Counted from the first letter of the stretch, positions 36,187-45,564 are shown. The stretch: 64,000 nt of DNA from Chryseobacterium sp. MA9 (GCF_024399315.1 NZ_CP075170.1:3844001-3908000); one strand, 5' to 3'. The notes: generated by a model from the sequence alone, not told the origin. Numbers and translations are program-made.

Positions 36187-36636
36187 ATGAATTTAAACAA
36201 TATACAACCTGCTGCAGGATCTACTTTCAACTCAAAAAGAATTGGTAGAGGTCAAGGTAGTGGAAAAGGAGGTACTTCAACAAAAGGACACAAAGGTCAG
36301 AAAGCTAGAGCTGGTTATTCTCAGAAAATCGGTTTCGAAGGTGGACAGATGCCTTTACAAAGAAGATTACCTAAATTCGGATTCAAAAACGTAAATAGAA
36401 AAGAGTTTAGAGGAATTAACCTTGATACTATTCAAACTTTAATCGAGAACAAATCCATCACTGGAGATATCACGAAAGAAGTTTTAGTAGCAAACGGGAT
36501 AGTTTCTAAAAACGAATTAGTGAAAATTATGGGTAGAGGAGAATTGAAATCAGCGGTTTCAATCTCTGCTGACAAATTCACTAAATCTGCTGAAGAGCTT
36601 ATTGCTAAGGCAGGTGGAAAAGCAATTACCTTATAA
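36187..36636 (+). CDS. rplO: 50S ribosomal protein L15 (uL15)
   Basis: 149 residues. Gly-rich N-terminal part (SKRIGRGQGSGKGGTSTKGHKG) and GFEGGQMPLQRRLPKFGF. Late-assembly large-subunit protein, 9 bp before secY. Confidence 0.99.
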   Translation: MNLNNIQPAAGSTFNSKRIGRGQGSGKGGTSTKGHKGQKARAGYSQKIGFEGGQMPLQRRLPKFGFKNVNRKEFRGINLDTIQTLIENKSITGDITKEVLVANGIVSKNELVKIMGRGELKSAVSISADKFTKSAEELIAKAGGKAITL

Positions 36637-36645
36637 TACTTACTA

Positions 36646-38025
36646 ATGAAAGAATTTATACAAACACTTAAAAATATATGGAGCCTAAAGGAATTAAGAG
36701 ATAAAATTCTCTTTACGTTAGGTATTATCCTTGTGTATAGATTCGCATCTTATATCTCACTTCCTGCAATTAACCTTGCAGAGGTGGGAGATCTCTTAGA
36801 GCATTATAAAAATCAAGGCGGTAACAAGCAAGGAGCAGGTCTCCTTGGCTTGCTTTCGTCGTTTACGGGGGGAGCTTTCAGCCACGCTTCCGTAATGGCG
36901 TTGGGTATCATGCCTTATATTTCTGCTTCTATTATTGTTCAGTTGATGGGAATGGCTATTCCTTATCTTCAGAAGCTTCAGAAAGATGGAGAGTCAGGTA
37001 GAAATACATTGAACCAAATTACAAGATGGTTAACAATTGGAGTTTGTCTGGTACAGGCACCTTCTTATTTAACTTCTATTACTCAATTATTCTTACCGTA
37101 TGCTCAGTTCCAATCTGCATATTTTGTAGAGCCAAATTCTATCATGTTCTGGTTGCCAAGTATTGTAATCTTGGTTGCTGGTTCAGTATTCGCAATGTGG
37201 TTAGGTGAAAAGATTACCGACAAAGGAATCGGAAATGGTATTTCCATCCTTATTATGGTAGGTATTCTTTCAAGATTACCTGAAGCATTCGTACAGGAGA
37301 TGGCCGTGCAGAACGGAAAAGGAGGAATGGGATCTATCATGATCCTTATTGAAGTATTATTCTGGATGGTAGTTGTTCTTCTAGCCGTGATTTTATCTGT
37401 GGCTGTTAGAAAAATTCCAATTCAGTATGTAAGCAGAGCTCAAGCAAGAGGAGGTGTAAACAAGAATCTTATGCAGGGCGCAAGACAATGGATTCCATTG
37501 AAAGTAAATGCTGCTGGTGTAATGCCGATTATCTTTGCTCAGGCATTGATGTTCGTACCAGGATTATTAACAAAATTCGATGAGTCTAACACCTTTCTTG
37601 CAGGTTTCAAGAATGTTTTTAGCTGGCAGTACAATGTATTGTTTGCGCTATTAATTATTATCTTCTCGTTTTTCTATACTGCAATTACAATTCCGGTAAA
37701 CCAGATGGCTGATGATTTGAAGAGAAATGGAGGTTTAGTACCGAAAGTAAGACCCGGGAAAGAGACAGCAGATTATTTAGATGATATTTTATCAAAAATT
37801 ACCTTGCCAGGTGCAATTTTTTTATCTATCTTTGCAGTCCTTCCAGCAATTGTGCATGGAAGCTTTGTTCAGACAGATGCGTTTGCCCTATTTTTCGGGG
37901 GAACGTCACTATTAATTATGGTAGGTGTAATTTTGGATACTGTTCAACAGATTAATACATATCTGCTGAATCATCATTATGATGGCTTAATGCAGTCTAA
38001 ACTGTCTAGAACGACTGGATATTAA
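36646..38025 (+). CDS. secY: Protein translocase subunit SecY
   Basis: 459 residues, ten TM helices; the channel for Sec-dependent export and membrane insertion. It begins with KNIWSLKELRDKILFTLG; the plug region and GIMPYISASIIVQL in TM2 are present, as are the cytoplasmic loops with YVSRAQARGG and VNQMADDLKRNGG and the C-terminal TYLLNHHYDGLM. Position after rplO is universal. Full length. Confidence 0.99.
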   Translation: MKEFIQTLKNIWSLKELRDKILFTLGIILVYRFASYISLPAINLAEVGDLLEHYKNQGGNKQGAGLLGLLSSFTGGAFSHASVMALGIMPYISASIIVQLMGMAIPYLQKLQKDGESGRNTLNQITRWLTIGVCLVQAPSYLTSITQLFLPYAQFQSAYFVEPNSIMFWLPSIVILVAGSVFAMWLGEKITDKGIGNGISILIMVGILSRLPEAFVQEMAVQNGKGGMGSIMILIEVLFWMVVVLLAVILSVAVRKIPIQYVSRAQARGGVNKNLMQGARQWIPLKVNAAGVMPIIFAQALMFVPGLLTKFDESNTFLAGFKNVFSWQYNVLFALLIIIFSFFYTAITIPVNQMADDLKRNGGLVPKVRPGKETADYLDDILSKITLPGAIFLSIFAVLPAIVHGSFVQTDAFALFFGGTSLLIMVGVILDTVQQINTYLLNHHYDGLMQSKLSRTTGY

Positions 38026-38028
38026 TTT

Positions 38029-38244
38029 ATGGCAAAACAAAAACATATTGAACAAGACGGCGTTATAACGGAAGCACTTTCGAACGCTCAGTTCCGTGTA
38101 GAACTTGAAAATGGGCATATCCTTATCGCTCATATTTCCGGTAAAATGCGAATGCACTATATTAAACTTTTACCTGGTGATAAGGTAAAACTAGAAATGT
38201 CTCCCTATGATTTAACGAAAGGGAGGATCACATTTAGATATTAA
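38029..38244 (+). CDS. infA: Translation initiation factor IF-1
   Basis: 71 residues, S1/OB fold. Binds the ribosomal A site during initiation. [20 protein letters not shown] and [19 protein letters not shown] are diagnostic. 3 bp after secY. Confidence 0.99.
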   Translation: MAKQKHIEQDGVITEALSNAQFRVELENGHILIAHISGKMRMHYIKLLPGDKVKLEMSPYDLTKGRITFRY

Positions 38245-38252
38245 AACAATTA

Positions 38253-38280
38253 GCCAAATGGAAAACACTTTCCATTTGGC
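38253..38280 (+). other. Perfect 12-bp stem-loop between infA and rpmJ
   Basis: GCCAAATGGAAA / TTTCCATTTGGC with an ACAC loop. No T run follows (ATTTGTAAA), so it is not a classical terminator. A processing or regulatory structure is possible. Confidence 0.75.
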
Positions 38281-38306
38281 ATTTGTAAAAAATAAATACT
38301 ATCAAA

Positions 38307-38423
38307 ATGAAAGTAAGAGCATCAATTAAAAAAAGAAGCGCTGATTGCAAAATCGTACGCAGAAAAGGTGTACTATTCGTAATCAACAAGAAGAACCCAA
38401 AATTTAAACAAAGACAAGGCTAA
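38307..38423 (+). CDS. rpmJ: 50S ribosomal protein L36 (bL36), zinc-free type
   Basis: 38 residues from ATG 38307: [20 protein letters not shown] and a NPKFKQRQG end. The zinc ligands of the classic form (three Cys and one His) are reduced to one Cys, so this is the C-minus form, as with S14 in this operon. Confidence 0.97.
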   Translation: MKVRASIKKRSADCKIVRRKGVLFVINKKNPKFKQRQG

Positions 38424-38432
38424 CATTAAATT

Positions 38433-38810
38433 ATGGCGAGAATTGCAGGTATTGATTTACCAAAAAACAAAAGAGGTGTTATCGGTTTAACTTACATCTA
38501 CGGAGTAGGAAGAAGTACTTCTTCTGAAATCCTTAAAGCTGCCGGTATCAGCGAAGACAAGAAAGTCAACGAATGGAATGACGATGAATTGGCTGCAATC
38601 AGAACATATATCTCTGAAAACGTTAAAGTAGAAGGAGAATTAAGATCTGAAGTGCAATTGAACATCAAGAGATTGATGGACATAGGATGCCAACGAGGAA
38701 TACGTCACAGACTAGGATTACCTTTAAGAGGCCAGAGAACGAAAAACAACTCTAGAACCCGTAAAGGAAAGAGAAAAACAGTTGCTAACAAGAAAAAGGC
38801 AAGTAAATAA
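38433..38810 (+). CDS. rpsM: 30S ribosomal protein S13 (uS13)
   Basis: 125 residues; forms head-to-50S bridges. [20 protein letters not shown] and [19 protein letters not shown] are diagnostic. Confidence 0.99.
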   Translation: MARIAGIDLPKNKRGVIGLTYIYGVGRSTSSEILKAAGISEDKKVNEWNDDELAAIRTYISENVKVEGELRSEVQLNIKRLMDIGCQRGIRHRLGLPLRGQRTKNNSRTRKGKRKTVANKKKASK

Positions 38811-38822
38811 TCGTTAGGAATT

Positions 38823-39212
38823 ATGGCAAAACAAAGTAAAGTAGTTAAAAAAAGAAAAGTAAAAGTTGAAGCTATTGGTGAAGCACATATTCAAGCTTCT
38901 TTCAATAACATCATCATTTCTTTAACAAATAAAAGTGGAGAGGTTATCTCTTGGGCATCTGCCGGTAAAATGGGATTCAGAGGTTCTAAAAAGAACACTC
39001 CTTTTGCTGCTCAAATGGCAGCTGAAAATTGCTCTGCTGTAGCTCATGAAGCTGGATTAAGAAGAGTAAAGGTGTTTGTGAAAGGTCCAGGTGCAGGTAG
39101 AGAATCTGCAATCAGATCTATTCACAATTCAGGAATTGAAGTTAGCGAAATCATTGATGTGACTCCAATGCCACACAATGGATGTAGACCACCAAAAAGA
39201 AGAAGAGTTTAA
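38823..39212 (+). CDS. rpsK: 30S ribosomal protein S11 (uS11)
   Basis: 129 residues; platform protein. [21 protein letters not shown] and the C-terminal [18 protein letters not shown] are family marks. Confidence 0.99.
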   Translation: MAKQSKVVKKRKVKVEAIGEAHIQASFNNIIISLTNKSGEVISWASAGKMGFRGSKKNTPFAAQMAAENCSAVAHEAGLRRVKVFVKGPGAGRESAIRSIHNSGIEVSEIIDVTPMPHNGCRPPKRRRV

Positions 39213-39231
39213 TTTTTAGAATTTACCCATT

Positions 39232-39840
39232 ATGGCAAGATATATTGGACCTAAAACTAAGATTGCTAGAAAGTTTGGTGCTGCAATCTACGGAGATGAT
39301 AAAAACTTCGAAAAAAGAAAGAACCAACCGCCAGGACAACATGGTCCTAACAAAAGAAGAGGTGCTAAAAAATCAGAATATGCAGTTCAGTTAGCTGAAA
39401 AACAAAAAGCTAAATATACTTACGGTATTTTAGAAAGACAGTTTGCTAACTTATTTGAAAAAGCACACAGAAGCAAAGGAGTAACAGGTGAAGTCCTATT
39501 ACAACTTTGTGAATCAAGATTGGATAACGTAGTATACAGATTAGGTTTTGCTAAAACTAGATCTGGTGCAAGACAATTAGTTTCTCACAGACACATCACT
39601 GTGAACGGAGAAATTCTTAATATCCCTTCTTACTTGGTAAAAGCTGGTGATGTAATCACTGTAAGAGAAAAGTCTAAGTCTCTTGAAGTTGTTACCAATG
39701 CATTGGCTTCTAAGTCAAACTATGAGTGGTTACAATTCAACGATGAGAAGAAAGAAGGTACTTTCATTTCTGCTCCTGAAAGAATCCAAATTCCGGAGGA
39801 CATTAAGGAGAACCTTATCGTGGAACTTTACTCTAAATAA
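39232..39840 (+). CDS. rpsD: 30S ribosomal protein S4 (uS4)
   Basis: 202 residues; assembly initiator with an S4 domain ([19 protein letters not shown]). Start [16 protein letters not shown] is typical. Confidence 0.99.
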   Translation: MARYIGPKTKIARKFGAAIYGDDKNFEKRKNQPPGQHGPNKRRGAKKSEYAVQLAEKQKAKYTYGILERQFANLFEKAHRSKGVTGEVLLQLCESRLDNVVYRLGFAKTRSGARQLVSHRHITVNGEILNIPSYLVKAGDVITVREKSKSLEVVTNALASKSNYEWLQFNDEKKEGTFISAPERIQIPEDIKENLIVELYSK

Positions 39841-39873
39841 TTTTTTAATCAAATTTTTGCTCAACCCAATAAT

Positions 39874-40869
39874 ATGGCAATTTTACAATTCATAAAACCC
39901 GATAAAGTAATTTTACTTAACTCTGATGAATTTAAAGGTCAATTCGAATTCAGACCTTTAGAACCAGGTTTCGGGCTTACAATCGGTAATGCTTTGAGAA
40001 GAGTGTTGCTTTCTTCTCTGGAAGGATACGCTATTTCATCTATCAAAATAGAAGGTGTAGAGCACGAATTTTCAACTATTCCAGGAGTAATCGAAGATGT
40101 TACCGAAATTATTCTTAACCTTAAGCAGGTAAGATTAAAAGCTGCAGCAGAAGGCCAGGCTAACGAGCAGGTTATTGCTAAAGTTTCAGGTCAGACGGTT
40201 ATTACTGCTGGTGATTTAGGAAAGTCTATCAATGGATTTGAGGTTTTAAACCCAGATTTAGTGATTTGCAACCTAAACAGTGATGTAACTTTCGAAATTA
40301 CTTTCAATATTGAAAAAGGTAGAGGGTATGTGCCTTCTGAACAAAATAAGTCAAACAATGCTCCTGTAGGAACTATTGCTATTGACTCTATTTTTACGCC
40401 GATCAAGAAAGTACAATATAGCATTGAAAATTATCGTGTAGAGCAAAAAACAGACTACGAAAAACTTGTATTAGATATAGAAACTGATGGGTCTATCAGC
40501 CCTCAGAATGCTTTAACAGAAGCTTCTAAGATATTAATTTATCACTTCATGTTATTCTCTGATGAGAGAATCACGCTTGAAACTGAAGCTGTAAAAGCAT
40601 CTATCCAATATGATGAAGAAACTCTTCACACAAGACAACTTCTTAAGTCTAAATTAGCAGATATGGATCTTTCAGTAAGAGCCCTTAACTGTCTAAAAGC
40701 AGCTGAAGTAGAAACTCTTGGAGAATTGGTTTCTTACAGTAAGTCTGATTTGATGAAATTCAGAAATTTTGGTAAAAAATCTTTGACAGAACTAGAAGAA
40801 TTAGTGCATTCAAAAGGTCTTAACTTCGGTTTCGACGTTGCAAAATATAAGTTAGACGCTGATAAATAA
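39874..40869 (+). CDS. rpoA: RNA polymerase alpha subunit
   Basis: 331 residues. The N-terminal domain ([21 protein letters not shown]) dimerises and assembles the polymerase; the C-terminal domain ([35 protein letters not shown]) binds UP elements and activators. In its standard place between rpsD and rplQ. Confidence 0.99.
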   Translation: MAILQFIKPDKVILLNSDEFKGQFEFRPLEPGFGLTIGNALRRVLLSSLEGYAISSIKIEGVEHEFSTIPGVIEDVTEIILNLKQVRLKAAAEGQANEQVIAKVSGQTVITAGDLGKSINGFEVLNPDLVICNLNSDVTFEITFNIEKGRGYVPSEQNKSNNAPVGTIAIDSIFTPIKKVQYSIENYRVEQKTDYEKLVLDIETDGSISPQNALTEASKILIYHFMLFSDERITLETEAVKASIQYDEETLHTRQLLKSKLADMDLSVRALNCLKAAEVETLGELVSYSKSDLMKFRNFGKKSLTELEELVHSKGLNFGFDVAKYKLDADK

Positions 40870-40875
40870 TTAATA

Positions 40876-41397
40876 ATGAGACACGGTAAAAAATTCAATC
40901 ACTTAGGAAGAACAGCTTCTCACAGAAGTGCTTTACTTTCTAATATGGCTTGTTCTCTAATTGAGCATAAAAGAATCAACACTACTGTAGCTAAAGCTAA
41001 AGCTTTAAGAGTATATGTTGAGCCTCTATTAACAAAAGCAAAAGAAGATACTACACACAACAGAAGAATAGTATTCTCTTATCTTCAAAATAAATTTGCG
41101 GTTGCTGAATTATTCAGAACTGTAGCTCCTAAAATCGCTGAAAGAAACGGTGGTTATACAAGAATCATTAAGACAGGTTTCAGACCAGGTGATGCTGCTG
41201 ATATGGCTCTTATCGAATTAGTAGATTTCAACGAGCTTTACAACCCTAATGCTGAAGAGAAAAAAGCTACAAGAAGAAGCAGAAGATCAACTGCTGCACC
41301 TAAAAAAGCTGAAGCTGTAGTAGCTGAAGCACCTGCAGTAGAAGAGAAAGTAGAAGAAGCTAAAGCTGATACTACTGAAGAAAAAACTGAAGAATAA
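40876..41397 (+). CDS. rplQ: 50S ribosomal protein L17 (bL17)
   Basis: 173 residues. The conserved core [20 protein letters not shown] is followed, after about residue 125, by an Ala/Glu/Lys/Arg-rich tail of low complexity, a known Bacteroidota feature. Last gene of the operon. Confidence 0.99.
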   Translation: MRHGKKFNHLGRTASHRSALLSNMACSLIEHKRINTTVAKAKALRVYVEPLLTKAKEDTTHNRRIVFSYLQNKFAVAELFRTVAPKIAERNGGYTRIIKTGFRPGDAADMALIELVDFNELYNPNAEEKKATRRSRRSTAAPKKAEAVVAEAPAVEEKVEEAKADTTEEKTEE

Positions 41398-41414
41398 TAT
41401 TCATTCAGATATAT

Positions 41415-41447
41415 AAAAAAACCATCCGGATTCCGGATGGTTTTTTT
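41415..41447 (+). terminator. Terminator of the ribosomal operon
   Basis: ACCATCCGG / CCGGATGGT stem flanked by A run and T7. Confidence 0.93.
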
Positions 41448-41523
41448 ATTTAGAATATTTGAGCAATTATATTTTTGTTGATATAAACGGCAGCTTAAAA
41501 CGATTTAAAATGTATAAAAATAA

Positions 41524-41549
41524 AATGTCCCTCTATATTGAGGGACATT
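41524..41549 (-). terminator. Terminator of the MliC-like lipoprotein gene
   Basis: AATGTCCCTC / GAGGGACATT stem with 6-nt loop; minus-strand T-rich tail. Confidence 0.8.
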
Positions 41550-41554
41550 GCTAT

Positions 41555-41989
41555 TTATATTTTTGTTCTTTTCAATTCAATAAGATTATTACCCTGTTCA
41601 AGATGAAGGCTGTCTCCTTTTACCCTTGCTGTCATATCATCTTTCTTGTAAATCGTTTCATCACCTTTGGTTTCAGTCTTAGGTAATGTAAATGTTTTCT
41701 TGTTGCTGGTAATGGCTACTGTACTTTCTTTCGGATCGTTTTTGAATACTACCTTTACCAATGTTCCGTCTGTAGCTTTATAAACAAAATCTGTTTTCTC
41801 AGTTTTCTGACCGTTGATATCTACTGTCGAAGAACTTTGCGTTACGGAATCTATTTTTCCATTATTGTCTGTAACTACAGTTTCTGAGCTGTCTGTTTTG
41901 ATAACACTTTTGTTTCCACTTTCACTTTTTTTACAGCTGATTACAGCTAATGCCAATACAGCACCTAATGCTAAAAGACTTTTTTTCAT
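41555..41989 (-). CDS. Lipoprotein with MliC-like C-terminal domain
   Basis: 144 residues. Lipoprotein signal (LLALGAVLALAVISC, Cys at about 19), a Ser/Thr/Asp-rich linker to about residue 62, then a domain with the pattern VYKATDGTLVKVVF, KKTFTLPKTETKGDETIY and SLHLEQGNNLIELKR. The order resembles membrane-bound lysozyme inhibitors of the MliC fold, but the disulfide Cys of that family are missing, so inhibition of lysozyme is only a suggestion. Monocistronic, with its own terminator. Confidence 0.78.
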   Translation of the reverse strand: MKKSLLALGAVLALAVISCKKSESGNKSVIKTDSSETVVTDNNGKIDSVTQSSSTVDINGQKTEKTDFVYKATDGTLVKVVFKNDPKESTVAITSNKKTFTLPKTETKGDETIYKKDDMTARVKGDSLHLEQGNNLIELKRTKI

Positions 41990-42433
41990 GATTATATTAT
42001 TTGATAGTTACAATGATTTTATTCTTTAAATTTTACAAAAATCATGCCTTACAATATGAGGAATTTCTGTTGATTTTGAAATATAATTTTCTTCTTTTTC
42101 TCTTTAAATAACATGTTTCCCCAACAAGGTAATTTTAAAAATGAAATGAATATTAACTGATAAATGAATGTTCAGCCAACATATGCTCCAAAGAAATGAT
42201 TTTTTATGCATTAATACCTGATTTTCAAATGTTGGATTATCATTTATTTATTGTTTGTTTTATTATGTTGGCATTAATTTAAATTAATATTGATTTTTGA
42301 ATAAAAAATTGATTAAATTTATTAAAACTAAAAAGACTAAACAACCACTATGAATTCAAATGACAATATTACCCAAAGGTGTAATTGATTTCAAATTGTT
42401 TTCTGTTGAAATTTGCTTCAAACAAACAAAGTC
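41990..42433. other. Gene-free spacer before the two-component locus
   Basis: About 440 bp, very AT-rich, between divergent genes. It contains the regulator operator/promoter at 42368-42415. I see no other convincing ORF or hairpin. Confidence 0.6.
42368..42415 (+). promoter_or_regulatory. Operator and promoter 1 of the two-component locus
   Basis: ATTACCC-AAAG-GTGTAAT (42368-42385) is a near-palindrome. GAAATTTG at 42408-42415 resembles the -7 box, with TTG at 42385-42387 in the -33 place. The same arrangement recurs at 45286-45333 with an identical 40-bp offset. Probably bound by the adjacent LuxR-type regulator. Confidence 0.65.
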
Positions 42434-43066
42434 ATGAGCATTTCCATAGCCATAGTAGAAGATGAAAAAAACTACAACAATGCGTTGAAGAAAGTAATCA
42501 ATTATCAACAGGATATGAAGGTAATTGCTCAGTTCTTTGACGGAAATGATGCGATGCAAAATCTCCCCGCTATTTCACCGGATGTTGTGATGATGGATAT
42601 CCAGTTGCAGGATATGCTCGGAATTGAAATCATAGAAAAGTTGCGAAAAGAAATGCCCAATACACAATTTATCATGTGTACCAGTTTTGATGACGATGAA
42701 AAAATCTTTAATTCTTTAAAAGCCGGCGCTATGGGTTATCTTGTAAAAGGAGAAAGTATGGACAAAATCCTCTCTTCTATCCGGGATGTATACCAGGGTG
42801 GAGCTCCTATGAGTTTTTCAATTGCCCGAAGAGTTCTTAAACATTTTGAAAGAAAACTTCCGGAAATTAAAGGTTTTGATGAACTTACAGAACGTGAAAA
42901 GGAAATTCTTGAACTTCTTTCAGAAGGACTCCTTTACAAAGAAATTGCAGATAAAAAATGCATCAGCATTGATACAGTAAAAAAACACGTCGGAAATATC
43001 TACAGAAAACTTCACGTAAACAATAAAGTGGAGGCTATTAATAAATTTAACCAATCAAAAAACTAA
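42434..43066 (+). CDS. NarL/LuxR-family response regulator
   Basis: 210 residues. The receiver domain (residues 1-120) has acidic residues IVEDE, phospho-acceptor Asp55 in VVMMDIQL, and the switch Lys in YLVKGES. The C-terminal LuxR helix-turn-helix (LTEREKEILELLSEGLLYKEI, SIDTVKKHVGNIYRKLHV) is complete. The start ATG 42434 is used; an upstream TTG frame overlaps the -7 box. First gene of a four-gene unit ending in a histidine kinase. An 18-bp operator-like site upstream is repeated before the next gene group. Confidence 0.95.
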   Translation: MSISIAIVEDEKNYNNALKKVINYQQDMKVIAQFFDGNDAMQNLPAISPDVVMMDIQLQDMLGIEIIEKLRKEMPNTQFIMCTSFDDDEKIFNSLKAGAMGYLVKGESMDKILSSIRDVYQGGAPMSFSIARRVLKHFERKLPEIKGFDELTEREKEILELLSEGLLYKEIADKKCISIDTVKKHVGNIYRKLHVNNKVEAINKFNQSKN

Positions 43067-43072
43067 GAAATT

Positions 43073-43861
43073 ATGGAAAATTTAAATGAAACAAGTCAGG
43101 AAGTTCTTGATGATAATTTATCTTACAGAGAAGGCCCTATCGGTAATAAACTTGATCAGTTAGTGGATGGGGTGGAAATGCTGCCTATTAGCCGTATTCT
43201 GGCAGAAAGTTTTATTGATAGTGCTAAAAAGGGAGTTTTGCCATTTATGCAAAATCAAAATGTGAATTTTAATCTCGGAGGTATTTATGCTGTAAAACAT
43301 TCACTCCTAAAAGATATTTGCGAGATTATGAATGAAATTAAGGCAACCTATTTAACATTTACTTTCGTACAGATAGATCCTCAGGATTCCAGGGTAAGAC
43401 TCACATCATATTCTGAAAACAGGGCGATTTACATGGTGGCCTCTTTGCAAACACAAGGTAAAAATACGGTTGATGGAAATAATTATCTCATCATTAATGC
43501 CAGTCAGGATCTTACACTTAAAGATCTGAAAATTTCCAATGAGAGTTTAAAAGGGCTTAATGATTTTTATCTTGAGAATGGACATCGAGTGCTAACTAAT
43601 TATCTAGGGCGAAACAATACATTTTATATCAGTTATCATATCGTTGATCTGATAGATACCTTGTCAAAAGATGGTAGTGATACATTTATTATCAATCTTT
43701 GCGAGATCAGTGATGTTAAGAAAGTGATTTTTGAAAATAATCTTGGTGATAGATTTCGGGAAGATCAATATAAAAAACACTTTGAAACACACGAAAAACA
43801 AATGACACTTGTTTTTAGTACAGAAAAAGGATATTACGACATGGGTTCATTATATCCATAA
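43073..43861 (+). CDS. Unknown soluble protein between regulator and kinase
   Basis: 262 residues, no signal peptide or TM. Mixed alpha/beta with an ordered C-terminal part (NTFYISYHIVDLIDTL, DTFIINLCEISDVKKVIF). I do not recognise a family. It starts 6 bp after the response regulator and its stop is 1 bp before the next ATG, so it belongs to the signalling operon. It may sense or transmit a signal to the kinase, but nothing in the sequence proves this. Confidence 0.8.
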   Translation: MENLNETSQEVLDDNLSYREGPIGNKLDQLVDGVEMLPISRILAESFIDSAKKGVLPFMQNQNVNFNLGGIYAVKHSLLKDICEIMNEIKATYLTFTFVQIDPQDSRVRLTSYSENRAIYMVASLQTQGKNTVDGNNYLIINASQDLTLKDLKISNESLKGLNDFYLENGHRVLTNYLGRNNTFYISYHIVDLIDTLSKDGSDTFIINLCEISDVKKVIFENNLGDRFREDQYKKHFETHEKQMTLVFSTEKGYYDMGSLYP

Positions 43862-43862
43862 A

Positions 43863-44498
43863 ATGTTAATTCAAATATTATACATTGCAGTACTCTTGGC
43901 AGCTACTGTAAAGTCTATAGTTTTAGCTGGAAAGAAAGGTCTTTCCAGCCAAAACTATTTTGCTGTTTACCTATTCATCTCACTTTGTCTAGAGCTCTAC
44001 GGGCATTATAAAATATATAGTAAAGAATTTGACTTTGCTTATCTATTTAATTACTACAGTATTTTTCTGATCATTTTTTTTAATATCTATTACGCTAAAA
44101 TCTTTCCTCAAAAAATTAGAATATTTTTTTTATCTGTACTCATTGCTATTCTAGTATATATCGTCCTGTTTGTGAAATTTTATAGTGAAAACTATGAGAA
44201 TATACTCGGAATATTAGTTTGCTTTTATTTCATTATTAATGCGCTGGTTTGGTTTTATGTCAGACTGAAAAACTTCGATGAAGTAAAAATTTTTAACGAT
44301 CCGAATTTCTGGGTCTCCTGTGGATTACTTTTTTGGAGTATTTTTTTTATTTTCAGGTCAATCCCAATGTTTTTTCTTCGAGACAATGACCCGGGGTTTC
44401 TGCAAATTTTAAAAGTCATACAGTATTGTGTTAATATCATTATGTATGGAATGTTCTATATTGCTTTAAGGAAATTTGAAAATAAAAATACAAGATGA
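43863..44498 (+). CDS. Multi-pass membrane protein of the two-component operon
   Basis: 211 residues, about six to seven TM helices (for example LIQILYIAVLLAATVKSIVL, YYSIFLIIFFNIYYAKIF, FWVSCGLLFWSIFFIF). No recognised domain; the arrangement resembles 7TM sensory modules found near histidine kinases. Start at ATG 43863, one base after the preceding stop; the longer frame overlaps that gene. It ends overlapping the kinase start by 4 bp (ATGA). Likely the membrane sensor that works with the kinase. Confidence 0.8.
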   Translation: MLIQILYIAVLLAATVKSIVLAGKKGLSSQNYFAVYLFISLCLELYGHYKIYSKEFDFAYLFNYYSIFLIIFFNIYYAKIFPQKIRIFFLSVLIAILVYIVLFVKFYSENYENILGILVCFYFIINALVWFYVRLKNFDEVKIFNDPNFWVSCGLLFWSIFFIFRSIPMFFLRDNDPGFLQILKVIQYCVNIIMYGMFYIALRKFENKNTR

Positions 44499-45283
44499 AG
44501 CAACTACCGGATACAATAAAACTGGCTTATATTATTGCTGTTATTTTGTTGATAACTTTTGTCATTTTTATTATTTTAATAGTTGTTTTGTATAATAAAA
44601 GACAACTTTTTTTTATTCAGCAGCAACAGCTCAAAGAAGCCGAACATCAGAACCAGCTCCTGCAGAAAGAACTCGAAAAACAAAAAGTTCTTGAACAGGA
44701 ACGCGAACGTATTTCCCACGATATGCATGACGATCTTGGAGCCGGAATTTCAGCATTGAAACTTCAGGCAGAATTTCTAAGGCAGAAAGCCGAAGATGAA
44801 GATTTGCAGAGTGACATTGATGAACTTCTGAAAACGTCAGAAGAGATGAATATTTCCATGCGGGAAATGCTTTGGAGTCTGAACTCAGGAAATGATACTT
44901 TGGGCAGTTTTATCGATTATGCGATATTATATACTGGGAATTTTTTAAAGAAAACAAAAATAGTATTGCTTTCAGAATGTGAAGACATCACTGCCGAAAC
45001 TCCTGTTTCTACAGAAATGAGGCGTAATCTTTTTCTCTGCTTAAAAGAATCGGTGAATAACGTATACAAACACAGTCATGCAGATACATTGAAACTTTCA
45101 TTTTCACAGAAAAATAATAGTTTTTCTATGAAAATATCAGATAACGGAATCGGTATTCCGGATGAGCAGCCAAAAGGAAATGGACTCAGAAATATGAAAA
45201 GAAGAATGAATGAATTATCCGGTGAATGTAATATTTTATCCGAAAACTCTGGAACCTGCCTGATTTTTAAAATAATAGTTTGA
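44495..45283 (+). CDS. Sensor histidine kinase (HisKA_3 type)
   Basis: 262 residues. One TM helix (about 10-34), a Gln/Glu-rich coiled coil (40-70), the phospho-acceptor segment ERISHDMHDDLGAG (His78 in the DxHD position), then HATPase with N box NNVYKHSH, G1 DNGIGI and G2 GNGLRNMKRRM. There is no periplasmic sensor, so the signal probably comes from the preceding 7TM-like protein. Partner of the LuxR-type regulator three genes upstream; last gene of the operon. Confidence 0.93.
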   Translation: MKQLPDTIKLAYIIAVILLITFVIFIILIVVLYNKRQLFFIQQQQLKEAEHQNQLLQKELEKQKVLEQERERISHDMHDDLGAGISALKLQAEFLRQKAEDEDLQSDIDELLKTSEEMNISMREMLWSLNSGNDTLGSFIDYAILYTGNFLKKTKIVLLSECEDITAETPVSTEMRRNLFLCLKESVNNVYKHSHADTLKLSFSQKNNSFSMKISDNGIGIPDEQPKGNGLRNMKRRMNELSGECNILSENSGTCLIFKIIV

Positions 45284-45285
45284 AA

Positions 45286-45333
45286 ATTACCCCTTTGTGT
45301 AATTGACTGGTGTGTTTTTTAGAGGGAAATTTG
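45286..45333 (+). promoter_or_regulatory. Operator and promoter 2, matching promoter 1
   Basis: ATTACCC-CTTT-GTGTAAT at 45286-45303 and GAAATTTG at 45326-45333, again 40 bp apart. Read on the other strand the operator is ATTACAC-AAAG-GGGTAAT, so it is the promoter 1 site inverted. It precedes the small-peptide gene group. Confidence 0.65.
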
Positions 45334-45371
45334 ATCTATAAAACTAAAAGCTATGAAAACTCTTATTAACG

Positions 45372-45536
45372 ATGCTTGGGCTGGCAATTATTGCAATCAT
45401 TGCAGGGCTTATTCTTATTTCTGCATGGAGTGGCAGAGAACCTAAAGATAATCAGCTGGTGACGATCTTTGCTACCATTTCATCAGGAGCTATAAGAGCT
45501 TTAGCGGGTCTTTTATACCCTATACCCGGAAAATAA
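45372..45536 (+). CDS. Small membrane protein (54 aa), start possibly shifted by an indel
   Basis: ATG 45372 opens MLGLAIIAIIAGLILISAWS, one TM helix, then a polar loop and IFATISSGAIRALAG, ending IPGK. The better-placed ATG at 45353 is out of frame; removing one T from CTTATT (45363-45367) would give MKTLLTMLGLAIIA, the usual look of such proteins. Either the upstream start is lost by an indel or translation begins at 45372. It is first in the regulated group. No family recognised. Confidence 0.6.
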   Translation: MLGLAIIAIIAGLILISAWSGREPKDNQLVTIFATISSGAIRALAGLLYPIPGK

Positions 45537-45564
45537 ATAATAATAACTTAAAAAACTATATGTC

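Noticed and set aside
45353-45445. 30-aa ORF MKTLINDAWAG...
   Set aside because: Ends early and lacks features; better explained as the out-of-frame start of the small membrane peptide.
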